A DNA stretch of 64,000 bases from Bradyrhizobium yuanmingense (GTDB lineage: Bacteria > Pseudomonadota > Alphaproteobacteria > Rhizobiales > Xanthobacteraceae), in NCBI RefSeq assembly GCF_029167105.1, contig NZ_JARFML010000023.1, positions 62,001-126,000 on the forward strand. Direction: 5' to 3'. Under the pieces are notes generated by a model, which ran no database searches, was not told the DNA's origin, and worked only from the letters and a program-made list of their open reading frames with translations. A program made the translations under genes and the position numbers. Below, piece after piece: positions 7,812-19,800 of this stretch (position 1 is the stretch's first letter; every line of letters starts with the position of its first letter).

Positions 7812-9023
7812 ATGGTCGACGTTCTCGCCGCACCGCAACAAGGCAAGACCGACAGTGCGCTGCGCACGCTGACGGGGATCTCGATCGCGCATTGGGTCAG
7901 CCATTTCCATCTGCTGGTCCTGCCGATGCTGTTTCCGTTCCTGAAGGAGAAGCTCGGCGTCGGCTATGTCGAGCTCGGCTTCTCGCTGACCACGCTCGCC
8001 GTGGTCTCCGGCCTGACGCAGGCGCCGACCGGCTACCTCGTCGACCATTTTGGCGCACGCAGAATCCTGCTGATCGGGCTGACGCTCGGCGGCTGCGCGC
8101 TGATCCTGCTCGGTCTGCACCTCAGCTACGCCGCCCTGATCGCCTGTGCCGTGCTGCTCGGGCTCGCCAACAGCGTCTATCACCCCGCCAATTACGCGAT
8201 CCTGGCCGAGCACATGGACGAGGCGCGGATGGGCCGCGCGTTCTCGGTCCACACCTTCGCCGGCTATCTCGGCGGCGCCGTGACGCCGGCGATCGTGGCG
8301 TCACTGGTCACGGTGTGGGGCGGCGTCGGCGCACTGATCGCCTCGGGCGCCATCGCCATTCTGGTGGCGATGCTGCTGATCGCCATGGGCATTCCAGAGG
8401 CCGGCGCGCACAAGAAGAAACCGGGCAGCGCAAGCGCGCCGAAGCAGGCCGTGATCACGCCGGCGCTGATCACGTTGACCGCGCTGTTCATGCTGCTCAG
8501 CCTGTCGGTCGCCGGCATCAACAATTTCGGCGTGGTCGCGCTGATGAGCGGCTACGGCACGTCCTATTCGATCGCCAACGTCGCGCTGACTGCTTTTCTC
8601 GCCGCAAGCGCCGCGGGCGTGCTCGCCGGCGGCTTCCTCGCCGACCGCACCGAGCGCCACGGCTATGTCGCGGCGGCCTGCTTCGCCGCGAATGCGGCCA
8701 TCGTGCTGCTGATCGCGCTGGTGACGCTGCCGGGCTGGGCCCTGACCGCGACGATGGCGACCGCAGGTTTCCTCTCCGGCGTGATCGCGCCTTCGCGCGA
8801 CATGCTGGTGCGCAATGCCGCGCCTCCGGGTGCCGCCGGGCGCGCCTTCGGCATCGTCTCCACCGGATTCAACCTCGGCGGCATCGTCTCACCGCTGCTG
8901 TTCGGCTGGATCATGGATCAAAGTGCGCCGCACTGGGTGTTCGGCGCGTCCGTGATCTTCATGGTGGCGACGGTGGTGCTGTCGCCGTTCACGGAGCGGA
9001 AGCGGGAAGCTTCTGGGAGTTGA
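7812..9023 (+). CDS. MFS transporter, fosmidomycin-resistance-like subfamily
   Basis: This 403-residue inner-membrane transporter has the usual two bundles of six hydrophobic helices with a central Lys-rich loop (KKKPGSASAPK, around residue 200). The loop between helices 2 and 3 reads DHFGARR, the MFS motif A region. The N-terminal HWVSHFHLLVLPMLFPFLKE pattern resembles the fosmidomycin-resistance (Fsr) group of drug exporters. The exact substrate is unknown. GGGAGTG about 12 bases upstream is a modest ribosome site. It converges on another MFS gene, with a strong palindrome between the two. Confidence 0.8.
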   Translation: MVDVLAAPQQGKTDSALRTLTGISIAHWVSHFHLLVLPMLFPFLKEKLGVGYVELGFSLTTLAVVSGLTQAPTGYLVDHFGARRILLIGLTLGGCALILLGLHLSYAALIACAVLLGLANSVYHPANYAILAEHMDEARMGRAFSVHTFAGYLGGAVTPAIVASLVTVWGGVGALIASGAIAILVAMLLIAMGIPEAGAHKKKPGSASAPKQAVITPALITLTALFMLLSLSVAGINNFGVVALMSGYGTSYSIANVALTAFLAASAAGVLAGGFLADRTERHGYVAAACFAANAAIVLLIALVTLPGWALTATMATAGFLSGVIAPSRDMLVRNAAPPGAAGRAFGIVSTGFNLGGIVSPLLFGWIMDQSAPHWVFGASVIFMVATVVLSPFTERKREASGS

Positions 9024-9149
9024 GCGGGCGGTATCGCTATAGATTGGGATGTCGCCCCTGCCTGGTACGCAATTGCGCGCGGGGCGGGGAGAAGTTATGT
9101 GGCAGCTGGTAATTCCGAGTCTTCGCCCAATTATGCCCTGTGGCTATGG

Positions 9150-9181
9150 GTCCCGGGCTCGCGCTTCGCGCGCCCCGGGAC
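9150..9181. terminator. palindromic repeat, likely bidirectional terminator
   Basis: GTCCCGGG (9150-9157) pairs perfectly with CCCGGGAC (9174-9181), enclosing a second small GC-rich palindrome. It sits between two convergent MFS genes. No T-tract is present, so an intrinsic-terminator role is inferred from position. The core is shared with the repeats near 15.3, 23.3 and 26.4 kb. Confidence 0.6.
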
Positions 9182-9214
9182 GACATGTGTGATTGGGGCT
9201 GGCAGTGCCGCGAC

Positions 9215-10540
9215 TTACGTCGGCGACACTGCGCCCTTCAGCGCCGTGCCCTGCGCCGTCGTACCACGCGTCAGCCTGGCCTTCTCCGTGTTCGGCCACA
9301 GCAGCAGCAGGCCGATGACGCCGGAGCCGATCATGACCACCGCGTTGATGGTGAAGCCGGTCAGGTAGCCGTCGAGCATGCTGTCGGCGCGCTGGATCAC
9401 GGTGCCCATCACGCTCGGCGCGATGATGCCTGAAAGCGTGTAGAGCGCGCCGTAGATCGCGAGCACTGCACCGCGCTGCGAGGCCGGCGTGAACTCGCCA
9501 AGCATCGGCGGGCAGACCACGTAGATCGCGCCGCAGAGTCCGGAGCCGACGACGAGCAGCGCGATCTGCAGGCCGGCGCCCTCGACATGCGCCATCGCGG
9601 TGAGGATCAGGCCGCCGACGATGAGCGGCACCGAGCCGAGCACGCCGCGCGAGACGCGCGTGGTGTAGCCGCGGGCCATCATCACCTGCGAGATCCAGCC
9701 GGTGAGGAGAACGATGGTGGCGCCGAACACCCAGGGCAGGACCGAGATGAAGCCGGCCTGGCTCTGCGAGAAGCCGAGCCCCTTGACGATGAAGGGCGTG
9801 AACCAGGTAAGGCCGAGCGACAGCGCCCAATAAGCGCCGAAGGTCGCGATCACGCAGCCGAGGAAGGTGCGCGAGGTCAGCAGCTGCACATACGGAATCT
9901 TCGGCTCGGTGGCGGCCAGGACCTCGGTATCCTCCAGCGGGCCTTCCTTGCCGAGCGCGAGCCAGGCTGCGACCCAGATCAGGCCGACGACCCCGAGCGC
10001 GCCGAAGGCGTAGTGCCAGGAATGGTTGACGATGATCCAGTTCAGCGCCGGCACCGCCAGGATGACGCCGAAGGCCGAGCCCTGTGACAGGATGGCGGTC
10101 GGCAGCGTGCGCTTCTCGTCGGGGAACCATTTGTAGATGGCGTGCGCGGCGACCGAGAAGGCCGGCCCTTCGCCCGCCCCCAGCACGATGCGGCAGATCA
10201 AGAGCGTGGTGAAGGAGACCGTGCCGACCATCGGGAACTGCGACACCGCCCAGATCACCGCCAGCGTCAACAACACCCAGCGCGTCGGCACCTTGTTGAC
10301 GATGAAGCCGACCACGATGGCAGAGATCGAGAACAGGAAGAAGAACGAGGACCCGAGCAGACCGAACTGCTCGGCGCTGAGCTTCATCTCGGTCATGATC
10401 GGCACGCCGGCGAGACCGACCACGATCTTGTCCGCGAAGTTTACCACCATGAACAGAAAGAGGAGAAATGTAATGGTCCAGGCGCCTTTTGGCGTTTTGG
10501 TCGTCTTAACCGCCACATTCGGCATTTCCTGAGCGCTCAT
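9215..10540 (-). CDS. MFS transporter, anion:cation symporter (ACS) type
   Basis: This is an inner-membrane transporter of about 441 residues with 12 predicted helices. Features such as NFADKIVVGLAGVPIMTEMKLS after helix 1, and a long helix-rich body ending in LLLLWPNTEKARLTRG, resemble the ACS family, whose members import organic acids such as galactonate, phthalate or tartrate. The substrate cannot be assigned. A run GGGGAGA lies directly before two consecutive ATG codons (10543 and 10540), so I use the second. A longer frame from 10615 reads an unlikely polar leader. It is divergent from the ABC operon, 145 bases away. Confidence 0.8.
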   Translation of the reverse strand: MSAQEMPNVAVKTTKTPKGAWTITFLLFLFMVVNFADKIVVGLAGVPIMTEMKLSAEQFGLLGSSFFFLFSISAIVVGFIVNKVPTRWVLLTLAVIWAVSQFPMVGTVSFTTLLICRIVLGAGEGPAFSVAAHAIYKWFPDEKRTLPTAILSQGSAFGVILAVPALNWIIVNHSWHYAFGALGVVGLIWVAAWLALGKEGPLEDTEVLAATEPKIPYVQLLTSRTFLGCVIATFGAYWALSLGLTWFTPFIVKGLGFSQSQAGFISVLPWVFGATIVLLTGWISQVMMARGYTTRVSRGVLGSVPLIVGGLILTAMAHVEGAGLQIALLVVGSGLCGAIYVVCPPMLGEFTPASQRGAVLAIYGALYTLSGIIAPSVMGTVIQRADSMLDGYLTGFTINAVVMIGSGVIGLLLLWPNTEKARLTRGTTAQGTALKGAVSPT

Positions 10541-10685
10541 CATTCTCCCCGTATCACTTGTTTGGCAGTTTTTTGATTTGGCCGTCTTGGAAGCTAACAG
10601 CGGCTTCAGGGCCAACGCAACCCCGGCATTTCCGCATCAGGTGTGCTAGGCAGCAATTCCGTTAATTCCGTCCGGCGCCATCATC

Positions 10686-11335
<650 letters not shown>

Positions 11336-11339
<4 letters not shown>

Positions 11340-13798
11340 CGCGCGCGCTCTGGGTTCTCGCCGTACTGCTCAGCCATTGGCGGCGCCACAAGATGCAATT
11401 CGCCACGCTGCTGATCGGACTGATCGCTGCAACCGCGCTGTGGAGCGGGGTGCAGGCGATCAACCAGCAGGCCCGCAATGCCTACGACCGTGCCGCAGCG
11501 ACATTCGGCGGCGCGCGCACCGCGATGCTGGTCGCGCCCAATGCGGCGACCTTCCCGCAGGAGCTGTTCATAAAGCTCCGCCGCGCCGGCTGGCCGGTGT
11601 CGCCGGTGCTGGAGGGACGCGTCCAGATCAACGGCCGTTCGGTGCGGCTGCTCGGCATCGAGCCGGTCACGCTGCCGGTCGATGTCGGCAACGCGCCGCG
11701 CCTGGGTGCCGCGGATCTCAGCAGCTTCGTTTCTCCGCCCGGCCAGACATTGGTGGCCCGGGAGACGCTGAGGGGCTTGCAAGAAGCGGAAGGCGCGGCC
11801 CCGGCGATCAGCAGCGGCGCAAGGCTGCCGCCGCTGCGCATCCAGCCGCAGCTCGCACCCGATGTGCTCGTGGTCGATATCGGCGTGGCACAGCGGCTGC
11901 TGAGCAAGCCCGACCAGGTCTCGCGGCTGCTGATCGGCAAGCCGAGGGGCAAGCCCGCACCGCTCGCGAGCGTGGTCGGCGAGCAGCTAGAGCTGATCGA
12001 GCCCAATGCGGAGACGGAGCTCGAGCGTCTCACCGACAGTTTTCATCTCAACCTCACCGCCTTCGGCCTGCTGTCGTTCTTCGTCGGCCTGTTCATCGTC
12101 AATTCGGCTGTGGGCCTTGCGTTCGAGCAGCGGCTGCCGATGCTGCGCACCTTGCGCGCCTGCGGCGCCTCGGCGCGGCTGGTCAATACGGTGCTGGTGA
12201 TCGAGCTGGTTGCACTGGCGCTGGTCGCAGGCCTGATCGGGCTCGCCTGCGGCTATTTCATCGCCGCCGCCCTGCTGCCCGATGTCGCGGCCTCGCTGCG
12301 CGGACTCTATGGCGCACAGATCCCGGGGCAGCTCAGCCTTCGGCCCGAATGGTGGCTCGCCGGCATCGGGATCAGCGTGGCGGGTGCGCTTGTGGCGGCG
12401 GCGACCAGCCTGATCAAGGCGATCAGGATGCCGGTGCTGGCGACGGCGCAGCCGGGCGCCTGGCAGCAGCGGCAACGCCGCTGGCTGATCCTGCAGAGCT
12501 GTGCGGCCTGCGGCGCGTTCGCCGTCGCGCTGCTGCTGTTCTACTACGGGCAATCACTGATCGCAGGGTTCGGCGTGCTGGCCGCGCTGATGTTCGGTGC
12601 GGCACTGATCCTGCCGGCCTTGCTCGACATCATCCTGCTCGTGGGTCAGCGCCTCGCGCGAGGCCCGCTCGCGCTGTGGTTCTGGGCGGACAGCCGGCAG
12701 CAGCTCTCCGGATTGTCGCTGGCGCTAATGGCGCTTTTGCTCGCGCTTGCCGTCAACGTCGGGGTCTCCTCCATGGTGGAGACCTTCAGCCGCACCTTCA
12801 TCGGCTGGCTCAACGGGCGGCTCGCCGCCGACGTCTACATCAGCGCGTCCGACAATGCGCAAGGCGTCGCGATCCGGAACTGGCTGAAGGATCGCAGCGA
12901 TGTTCAGGCGATCCTCTCGGGCGGGCGCGCGGAGGCGCAGGTTCAGGGCCAGCCGGTCGAGTTGCTCGGCCTGCCTGACCACGCGCTCTATCGCGAGCGC
13001 TGGCCGCTGCTCGACACGGCGCCCCGCGCCTGGACCCGCCTGGTACCGGGCAATGCCGCCTTCATCAGCGAGCAATTGAGCCGGCGGCTGAACGTGCAGA
13101 TCGGCGACGTCGTCGAGGTGCCGGCGCCGGGCGGGAGCTGGGAGCTCGACATCGTCGGCATCTATGCCGATTATGGCAACCCCAGGGGGCAACTCACGGT
13201 GAACGTTGCCGCATTGATCCGGCAGTTTCCGCAGACGCCGCAGACGCGGATCGGCCTGATCGTCGCGAGAGAGAATATCCCCGGCCTGATTGCGGCTTTG
13301 CAGAAGCAGTTCGGGCTCGACGACCGCAGCGTCGCCGACCAGGCGACGGTGAAGGCGGAATCGATCCGCATCTTCAACCGCACCTTTGCAGTGACGTCGG
13401 CGCTGAACGCCTTCACGCTCGGCGTAGCAGGCATCGCTTTGCTCACGAGCCTGCTGACCTTGGCGAACTCTCGCCTGCCGCAGCTTGCGCCGCTGTGGGC
13501 GATCGGCCTGACGCGGCCGCGCCTTGCCTCGATCGAGCTGACCAAGACGCTCTCGGTCGCGCTGTTCACGGCACTGCTGGCCGTGCCGCTTGGACTGCTG
13601 GTGGCGTGGTGCCTGATTGCGATCGTCAATGTGAAGGCATTCGGCTGGCGGCTGCCGTTCCACGTGTTTCCGCTGCAATTGGTCGAGCTGGTCGTGGTCG
13701 CACTGCTTGCTTCGCTGGTGGCCGCCTTGCTGCCGATACTGCGGCTGGCGCGGATGCAGCCGGCGGCTCTCGTCAAGGTGTTTGCCAATGAGCGCTGA
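11336..13798 (+). CDS. ABC transporter permease with two FtsX domains
   Basis: This is an 820-residue inner-membrane permease. It starts with a transmembrane helix near residue 20-40, then a large periplasmic region, then three helices of the first FtsX domain (about residues 240-400). Further helices, a second periplasmic domain (about 490-690) and a closing FtsX domain (about 700-810) follow. It thus covers both halves that are separate proteins (F and G) in attEFGH-like systems. Type VII permeases work as mechanotransmitters or lipoprotein and lipid extractors rather than importers. The downstream gene starts within its last eleven bases. Confidence 0.88.
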
Positions 13799-14870
13799 CC
13801 GGATCTCGCGGCGCGCCTTCGCCGCCGGCATCGCCGCCCTCGCTCTCGCGCGGCGCGCCGGCGCGCAGGGCTATGCCGGGCTCGGCGAGACCGCCGACGG
13901 CTTTGCCAAAGTCACGCCGGGAAAGACATTCACCTTTCCCGCCGATCACGGGCCGCATCCGGACTTTCGCATCGAGTGGTGGTATCTCACGGCAAACCTC
14001 GTCGATGGCAGCGGCGCGGCTTGCGGCCTGCAATGGACTCTGTTCCGCCAGGCCGCGCAGCCGGGTCCGCAAGGCGAAGGCTGGGCCAATCAGCAGGTCT
14101 GGATGGCGCATGCGGCGGTGACGCGCGCCGACACTCACCGCTTCTCCGAAACGTTTTCACGCGGTGGCGTCGGGCAAGCCGGCGTGACGGCGAAGCCGTT
14201 CGAGGCCTGGATCGACGATTGGGAGATGAAGGGTCTCGAGCGCCCCGACGATCGCACCTTGGCACCGCTGACGCTGAAGGCGTCTGGCGCCGATTTCAGC
14301 TATGCGCTGACGCTGGAGGCCGAGCGGCCGGTCGTGCTGCAGGGCGATCGCGGCTACAGCCGCAAATCGGAGCGCGGGCAGGCCTCGTACTACTACAGCC
14401 AGCCGTTCTACCGCGCCCGCGGTACGCTCAGCATCGACGACAAGCCGGTCGATGCCTCGGGCCAGGCCTGGATGGACCGGGAATGGAGCAGCCAGCCGCT
14501 CGACGCCGACCAGACCGGCTGGGACTGGCTGTCGCTGCATCTGTCATCCGGCGACAAGCTGATGCTGTACCGGCTGCGGCAGAAGGACGGCAGAAATTAT
14601 CCGTTCGGCAACTGGATCAGCGCGGCCGGCGAGACGCAGATGATTGCAGGCAGCGACATCCAGATGATGCCGAAGGCGACGGCTGAGGTTGCGGGACGCA
14701 AGCTGCCGGTGCAATGGCACATCGCGATCCCCGCGCGATCATTCTCGATCCTCTGCAAGCCGCTCAATCCGAACGCCTGGATGGGGACCGGTTTCTCGTA
14801 CTGGGAAGGGCCGATCAGCTTTGCCGGCACACATGACGGCGTTGGCTATCTCGAGCTGACCGGCTATTGA
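13788..14870 (+). CDS. secreted CrtC/AttH lipocalin-like domain protein
   Basis: This 360-residue protein has a Tat-like signal (ISRRAFAAGIAALALARRAGAQ) and a body belonging to the AttH/carotenoid-hydratase (CrtC) lipocalin-like family. Markers are FPADHGPHPDFRIEWWYLT near residue 50 and MDREWSSQP followed by DWLSLHLSSG near residue 225-250. The start overlaps the end of the permease gene. AttH-type proteins always sit beside an FtsX-type ABC transporter, and here too the operon suggests a shared task at the outer face of the inner membrane, perhaps binding a lipid-like ligand. Enzymatic activity on carotenoids is unlikely, as no carotenoid genes are nearby. Confidence 0.85.
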   Translation: MSADRISRRAFAAGIAALALARRAGAQGYAGLGETADGFAKVTPGKTFTFPADHGPHPDFRIEWWYLTANLVDGSGAACGLQWTLFRQAAQPGPQGEGWANQQVWMAHAAVTRADTHRFSETFSRGGVGQAGVTAKPFEAWIDDWEMKGLERPDDRTLAPLTLKASGADFSYALTLEAERPVVLQGDRGYSRKSERGQASYYYSQPFYRARGTLSIDDKPVDASGQAWMDREWSSQPLDADQTGWDWLSLHLSSGDKLMLYRLRQKDGRNYPFGNWISAAGETQMIAGSDIQMMPKATAEVAGRKLPVQWHIAIPARSFSILCKPLNPNAWMGTGFSYWEGPISFAGTHDGVGYLELTGY

Positions 14871-14899
14871 AGCGCGGTTTCTCTCCAAGGGGTTTCGCG

Positions 14900-15286
14900 A
14901 TGTATCATCTCACCGCCCTCGTCACGCTGTTGGCGATCGCGTTTTATTTCTTCACCTCCGTCAATGTCTCGCGCTCGCGCACCAAGACCGGCGTCAAGGC
15001 GCCTGCGATGTCGGGGCATCCGGATTTCGAACGCGCCTTCCGCATCCAGATGAACACGTTGGAATGGATGCCGATTGTCCTGCCCGCGCTGTGGCTGTTC
15101 GCGATCTATATCAGCGACGCCATCGCGGCGGGGATCGGCGCGATATGGATCATCGGCCGGATCGTCTATTTCATCGGCTATTCGCAAGCCGCGGCCAAGC
15201 GCGGCACCGGCTTTGCGATCCAGGCGCTCGCCGCAATGGCGCTGTGGGTCGGGGCACTGGGGGCAGTGGTGTTGCGATTGGTGTGA
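14900..15286 (+). CDS. MAPEG family membrane protein
   Basis: This is a 128-residue protein with four hydrophobic helices, of the MAPEG superfamily (membrane-associated proteins in eicosanoid and glutathione metabolism). The family motif region is FERAFRIQMNTLEWMPIVLPALWLF, with the conserved Arg-x-Gln-x-Asn-x-x-Glu helix. Bacterial members often act as glutathione transferases or peroxidases. The ATG at 14900 follows AAGGGG by seven bases and is preferred to a TTG eleven codons earlier that overlaps the upstream stop. It lies 29 bases after the AttH-like gene and could be the last gene of that operon. Confidence 0.85.
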   Translation: MYHLTALVTLLAIAFYFFTSVNVSRSRTKTGVKAPAMSGHPDFERAFRIQMNTLEWMPIVLPALWLFAIYISDAIAAGIGAIWIIGRIVYFIGYSQAAAKRGTGFAIQALAAMALWVGALGAVVLRLV

Positions 15287-15314
15287 GAGGCCGAGCTGCG
15301 GACACATACTCGGT

Positions 15315-15469
15315 GTCGTCCCGGACAAGCGTAAGCGCCGATCCGGGACCCATAGCCACAGGAAGATGTCGTGACGCGAGCTGATCGCTCCGAGTCCCCG
15401 TAACCACACCTGCTTGTGGTTATGGGTCCCGGATCGGCGCGCGCTTGAAGCGCGCTTGTCCGGGACGAC
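15315..15469. repeat. inverted pair of palindromic repeat copies
   Basis: One copy runs 15315-15362 and a second, reversed, 15414-15469. Each holds GTCGTCCCGGACAAGCG at one end and an ATCCGGGACCCATA core at the other, so the whole can fold as one long stem about a 50-base spacer. It separates two convergent genes. This repeat family also occurs at 9.15, 16.8, 23.3 and 26.4 kb. Confidence 0.75.
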
Positions 15470-15496
15470 AGTGGAATGTGTGGCGCCGGCTTTGCC

Positions 15497-16687
15497 CTAC
15501 TTCGTCAGCGGACAGCCGCTTTCCTTGGCGGTGAAGAAGGCCTTGTCGCCGGGGACGGTGGCGAGCAGCTTGTAATAGTCCCACGGCTTCTTCGATTCCG
15601 AGGGCTTCTTGACCTCGAACAGATACATGTCGTGGACCATGCGGCCGTTCTCGAGCACCTTGCCGCCTTGCGCGAAGTCGTCGTCGACCGGCAGCTCCTT
15701 CAGCTTCTTAGCGACGGCATCCGGATCCTTGGTCCCCGCAGCCTTGACCGCCTTGAGGTAGCTCAGCGTCGCCGAATAGGTACCGGCGTGGATCATGCTC
15801 GGCATCCGCCCGGTACGCTTGAGGAAGCGCTCGCCGAGATTGCGCGTCCTGTCGTTGAGATCCCAGTAATAGCCTTCGGTGAGCACCAGTCCTTGCGCGG
15901 CCTGCAAGCCGAGGCCGTTGACTTCGGCGAGCGTCATCAGAAGGCCCGCGAGCTTCTGGCCACTCGCGACGATGCCGAACTCGGACGCCTGCTTGATCGA
16001 GTTGGTGGTGTCGAGGCCGGCATTGGCGAGGCCGACGATCTTCGCCTTCGAGCTCTGCGCCTGCAGCAGGAACGAGGAGAAGTCCGACGAATTGAGCGGA
16101 ACGCGCACCGAGCCGAGCACCTTGCCACCATTGGCGGTGACGATCTCGCTGGTGTCCTTCTCCAGCGCGTAGCCGAAGGCGTAGTCCGCGGTGAGGAAGA
16201 ACCAGGTGTCGCCGCCGGCTTTGGTCAGAGCGCCGCCGGTGCCGACGCCGAGCGCGCGGGTGTCGTAGGCCCAGTGGAAGCCGTAGGGCTGGCAGGCATC
16301 GCCAGTCAGGCGCGAGGTCGCGGCGCCGACGACGATGTCGATCTTCTTCTTTTCCTTGGATAGCTCGTGGATCGCGAGCGCGACCGAGGAGGTCGTCAGC
16401 TCCGTGATCATGTCGACGTTCTCGACGTCGTACCAGCGCCGCGCGATCGAGCTTGCGAGGTCAGGCTTGTTCTGGTGGTCGGCAGTGACAAGCTCGATCT
16501 TGTGGCCGAGTACTTCGCCGCCGAAATCCTCGATCGCCATCCTCGCCGCTTCGACCGACCATTTGCCGCCATAATCGGCATAGACGCCGGACTGGTCGTT
16601 GAGGATGCCGATCTTGACGCCTTGCGCGGAGGCGGGAACCGCAATCAAGAGGGCCGAGGCCGCTGCGGCCCAAAGTGCTGATTTCAT
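15497..16687 (-). CDS. branched-chain amino-acid-type ABC transporter substrate-binding protein
   Basis: This is a 396-residue periplasmic binding protein (Peripla_BP_6 group). It has a Sec signal ending ASA at about residue 22, followed by the typical first strand VKIGILNDQSGVYADYGG and an IVVGAATSRLTG segment. The ATG at 16687 has GGGAG eight bases upstream; a longer frame from 16798 is spurious. The family binds amino acids, amides or aromatic acids for Liv-type importers. No permease or ATPase is adjacent, so this is an orphan that must use transporter subunits encoded elsewhere. Confidence 0.88.
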   Translation of the reverse strand: MKSALWAAAASALLIAVPASAQGVKIGILNDQSGVYADYGGKWSVEAARMAIEDFGGEVLGHKIELVTADHQNKPDLASSIARRWYDVENVDMITELTTSSVALAIHELSKEKKKIDIVVGAATSRLTGDACQPYGFHWAYDTRALGVGTGGALTKAGGDTWFFLTADYAFGYALEKDTSEIVTANGGKVLGSVRVPLNSSDFSSFLLQAQSSKAKIVGLANAGLDTTNSIKQASEFGIVASGQKLAGLLMTLAEVNGLGLQAAQGLVLTEGYYWDLNDRTRNLGERFLKRTGRMPSMIHAGTYSATLSYLKAVKAAGTKDPDAVAKKLKELPVDDDFAQGGKVLENGRMVHDMYLFEVKKPSESKKPWDYYKLLATVPGDKAFFTAKESGCPLTK

Positions 16688-16801
16688 ATGTTTAACTCCC
16701 GGCATTCTTCTGTGAAATCGCGCGGATAGTAGTGAAGAAACCCGCGTGCGCCCATTCATTTCATGTTGGTCGTTAGTATGGGATTCTGCGCGCCACATTC
16801 T

Positions 16802-16850
16802 CCACCGTCGTCCCGGGGCGCGTGAGCGAGGATACGCTGGCGGTCACCTT
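16802..16850. repeat. partial palindromic repeat
   Basis: CCGTCGTCCCGGGGCGCGTGAGCG and the bases after it resemble one half of the 9.15/15.3 kb repeat family. The matching second arm is missing or degenerate. It lies between the orphan binding protein gene and the 3-prime end of the RND pump gene. Confidence 0.4.
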
Positions 16851-19800
16851 ACGAAACCATCGCCTCCGGCTTCTTGTCGCGCCGCCCTTCCGCCAGGTTC
16901 CGCACCACGACATAGAAGATCGGCGTGAACAGAAGGCCGAACAGGGTGACGCCGATCATGCCGAAGAACACGGCGACGCCGACGGCCTGGCGCATCTCCG
17001 AGCCCGAGCCGGTGGAGATCACCAGCGGCAAGACGCCGAGGATGAAGGCAAACGAGGTCATCAGGATCGGCCGCAAGCGCAGGCGGCAGGCATCGATGAC
17101 GGCCTCCAGCCGCGGCTTGCCTTCGTTCTCGATGTCGCGCGCGAATTCGACGATCAGGATCGCGTTCTTCGCCGCCAGTCCCACCAGCACGACGAAGCCG
17201 ATCTGGGTCAGAATGTTGACGTCCTGGCCCATGATGCGAACGCCGATGGTGGCGGCGAGCAGGCACATCGGCACGATCAGGATCACCGCGAACGGCAGCG
17301 TCCAGCTGCCATATTGCGCGGCGAGCACGAGATAGACGAACAGCACGCAGATCGGGAACACGTAGAGACCGGCATTGCCGCCGGTGACCTGCTGATAGGA
17401 CAGGTCGGTCCATTCGAAGGTGAAGCCGCTCGGCAAGGTGTCGTTGGCGAGCTGCTTGATGGCGTTGAGCGCGGTGGTCGAGCTGGTGCCCGGCGCCGGC
17501 TCGCCCTGCAGTTCGGACGCCGCATAGAGATTGTAGCGCGCCACGCGGTCGGGTCCCGAGACGTCCTTGAACTCGACCACGCTGCCGAGCATCACCATGT
17601 CGCCGGAGCCGTTGCGCGTGCGCAGGCGCGCAAGGTCGCTCGGTTCTTTTCGGAACGGAAAGTCGGCCTGCGCGGTGACGTGGTAGGTGCGGCCGAACAG
17701 GTTGAAGTCGTTGACATAGGTCGATCCGAAATAGGTCTGGATCGTCTCGTTGATGTTGGAGATGGGCACGCCCAGCTTCTGCGCCTTGGTGCGGTCGATG
17801 TCGACGAAGAGCTGCGGCGTGTTGGCGGTGAACGGCGAGAACACCGAGGGGGCGAGCAGCGAGGGCGATTTGCGCGCCGCGGCGACAAGCTCGTCAGTGG
17901 CCGCGGCGAGCATTTCAGGCCCGCGGCCCTGGCGGTCCTGGATACGAATGGCAAATCCGCCGCCGGTGCCGATGCCGGGCACGGCCGGCGGCGGAATCAC
18001 GATGATGAAGGCGCCCTGGATCGCGGACAGCCGCTTGCGCAGCTCGGCCGTGATGGCGTTCGCGGACAGGCCCTTCTTCAGCCGCGCCTCGGGCTCGTCG
18101 AACACCGGGAACAGCGCCGCCGCATTGCCGGCCTGCGTGCGGGTGGCGCCGGAGAAACCAGCAAAGGCTGCGACGCGAACGATGCCCGGCGTATCCAGCG
18201 AGATTCGCTCGATCTCGCGCACCACCTCGGTGGTGCGCGCCAGCGACGCCGCGCCCGGCAATTGTACGGATATGATGACGTAGCCGCGATCCTGCGCCGG
18301 GATGAAGCCCTGTGGCGTGGTCACGATCAGCCAGCCGGCGCCGCCGATCAGCACGACGTAGATCAGCAGCATCACCACCGAATGGCGGATCGCGAAATTG
18401 GCGAGGCCGGCATAGCCATGCGCCATCCGGTCGAACAGACGGTTGAACACGCCGGTGAACGCACCCCACGCCCGCGCGATGACGTTCCAGGCGGCCGGCG
18501 GCCGCTTTTCTTCGTGTGGCGTGAGGATCTGCGAGGCCAGCGCGGGCGAGAGCGTCAGCGAGCAGAAGCAGGAGATCGCCGTCGCAACGGCGATGGTGAC
18601 GGCGAATTGCTGGAAGAATTGCCCGGAGATGCCGCCGAGGAACGCCGTCGGCACGAACACCGCGCATAGCACCAGGGCGATCGAGACCAGCGCGCTGCCG
18701 ACCTCCTCCATCGTCTTCAGTGCGGCATCGCGACGACTGAGGCCGTGCTCGAGATGGCGCTCGACATTCTCGACCACGACGATGGCGTCGTCGACCACGA
18801 TACCGACCGCAAGGACGAGCCCGAACAGGGTCAGATTGTTGATGGAGAAACCGAGCGCCGCCATCACTGCGAACGTGCCGACCAGCGAGACGGGGATCGC
18901 GATGATCGGAATGATCGCGGGCCGCCATCCCTGCAAGAACACCAGCACCACAATGACCACGAGCAGCATGGCCTCGTAGATGGTCTTGATCAGCTCATGG
19001 ACCGACTGGGCGATGAACTCGGTCGGGTTGTAGCCAATATTGTAGTCGAGGCCCTTGGGGAAGCTCTCCTTGAGCTGCGTCATGGTGTCGGAGATGTTCT
19101 TTGCGGTCGCGAGCGCGTTCGAGCCCGGCCGCTGCGTCACCAACATGGCGACCGCCGACTTGCGCAGCAGGAAGCTGTTGGTGCTGTAAGCCAGCGCCCC
19201 GAGCTCGATGCGGGCGACGTCGCGCAGCCGCACCGTGCGGCCGTCAGGGCCGGCCTTGATCAGGATATCCTCGAACTGCTTCTGGTCCTTCAAACGTCCG
19301 GTGAAGGTGAGGTTGGGCTGGAAGGCGCGATCGGCGATCGGCGGCTCGGCGATCTGGCCGCCCGCGATCTGCACGTTCTGGGCGCGGATGGCCGCGAGCA
19401 CCTCAGCCGAGGTCAGGCCGAGATTGGCGATTCTGTCAGGATCGAGCCACAGCCGCATCGAATAGTCGCGGGCGCCGAAAATCTGGATGTCGCCGACGCC
19501 GTCGATGCGCAAGAGCTGGTCGCGGACCTGGAGCAGCGCATAATTGGAGATGTAGAGCTGGTCGAACGTGTCGTCCGGCGACAGCATGAACACGACCATC
19601 AGGATGTCGGGCGAGTTCTTGCGGGTGGTGACGCCGTTGCGCTGAACTTCCTCGGGCAGGCGCGGCTGTGCGATCGCCACGCGGTTCTGCACGAGCACCT
19701 GGGCCTTGTCGAGATCGGTGCCGAGCTTGAAGGTGACGGTGATGGTGAGCTGGCCGTTCGAGGTCGCCTGGCTGTAGAGATACAGCATGTCCTCGACGCC

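Noticed and set aside
15315..15469. CRISPR-like repeats
   Set aside because: There are only two copies, in inverted orientation, without regular spacers or cas genes; they belong to the dispersed palindromic repeat family.
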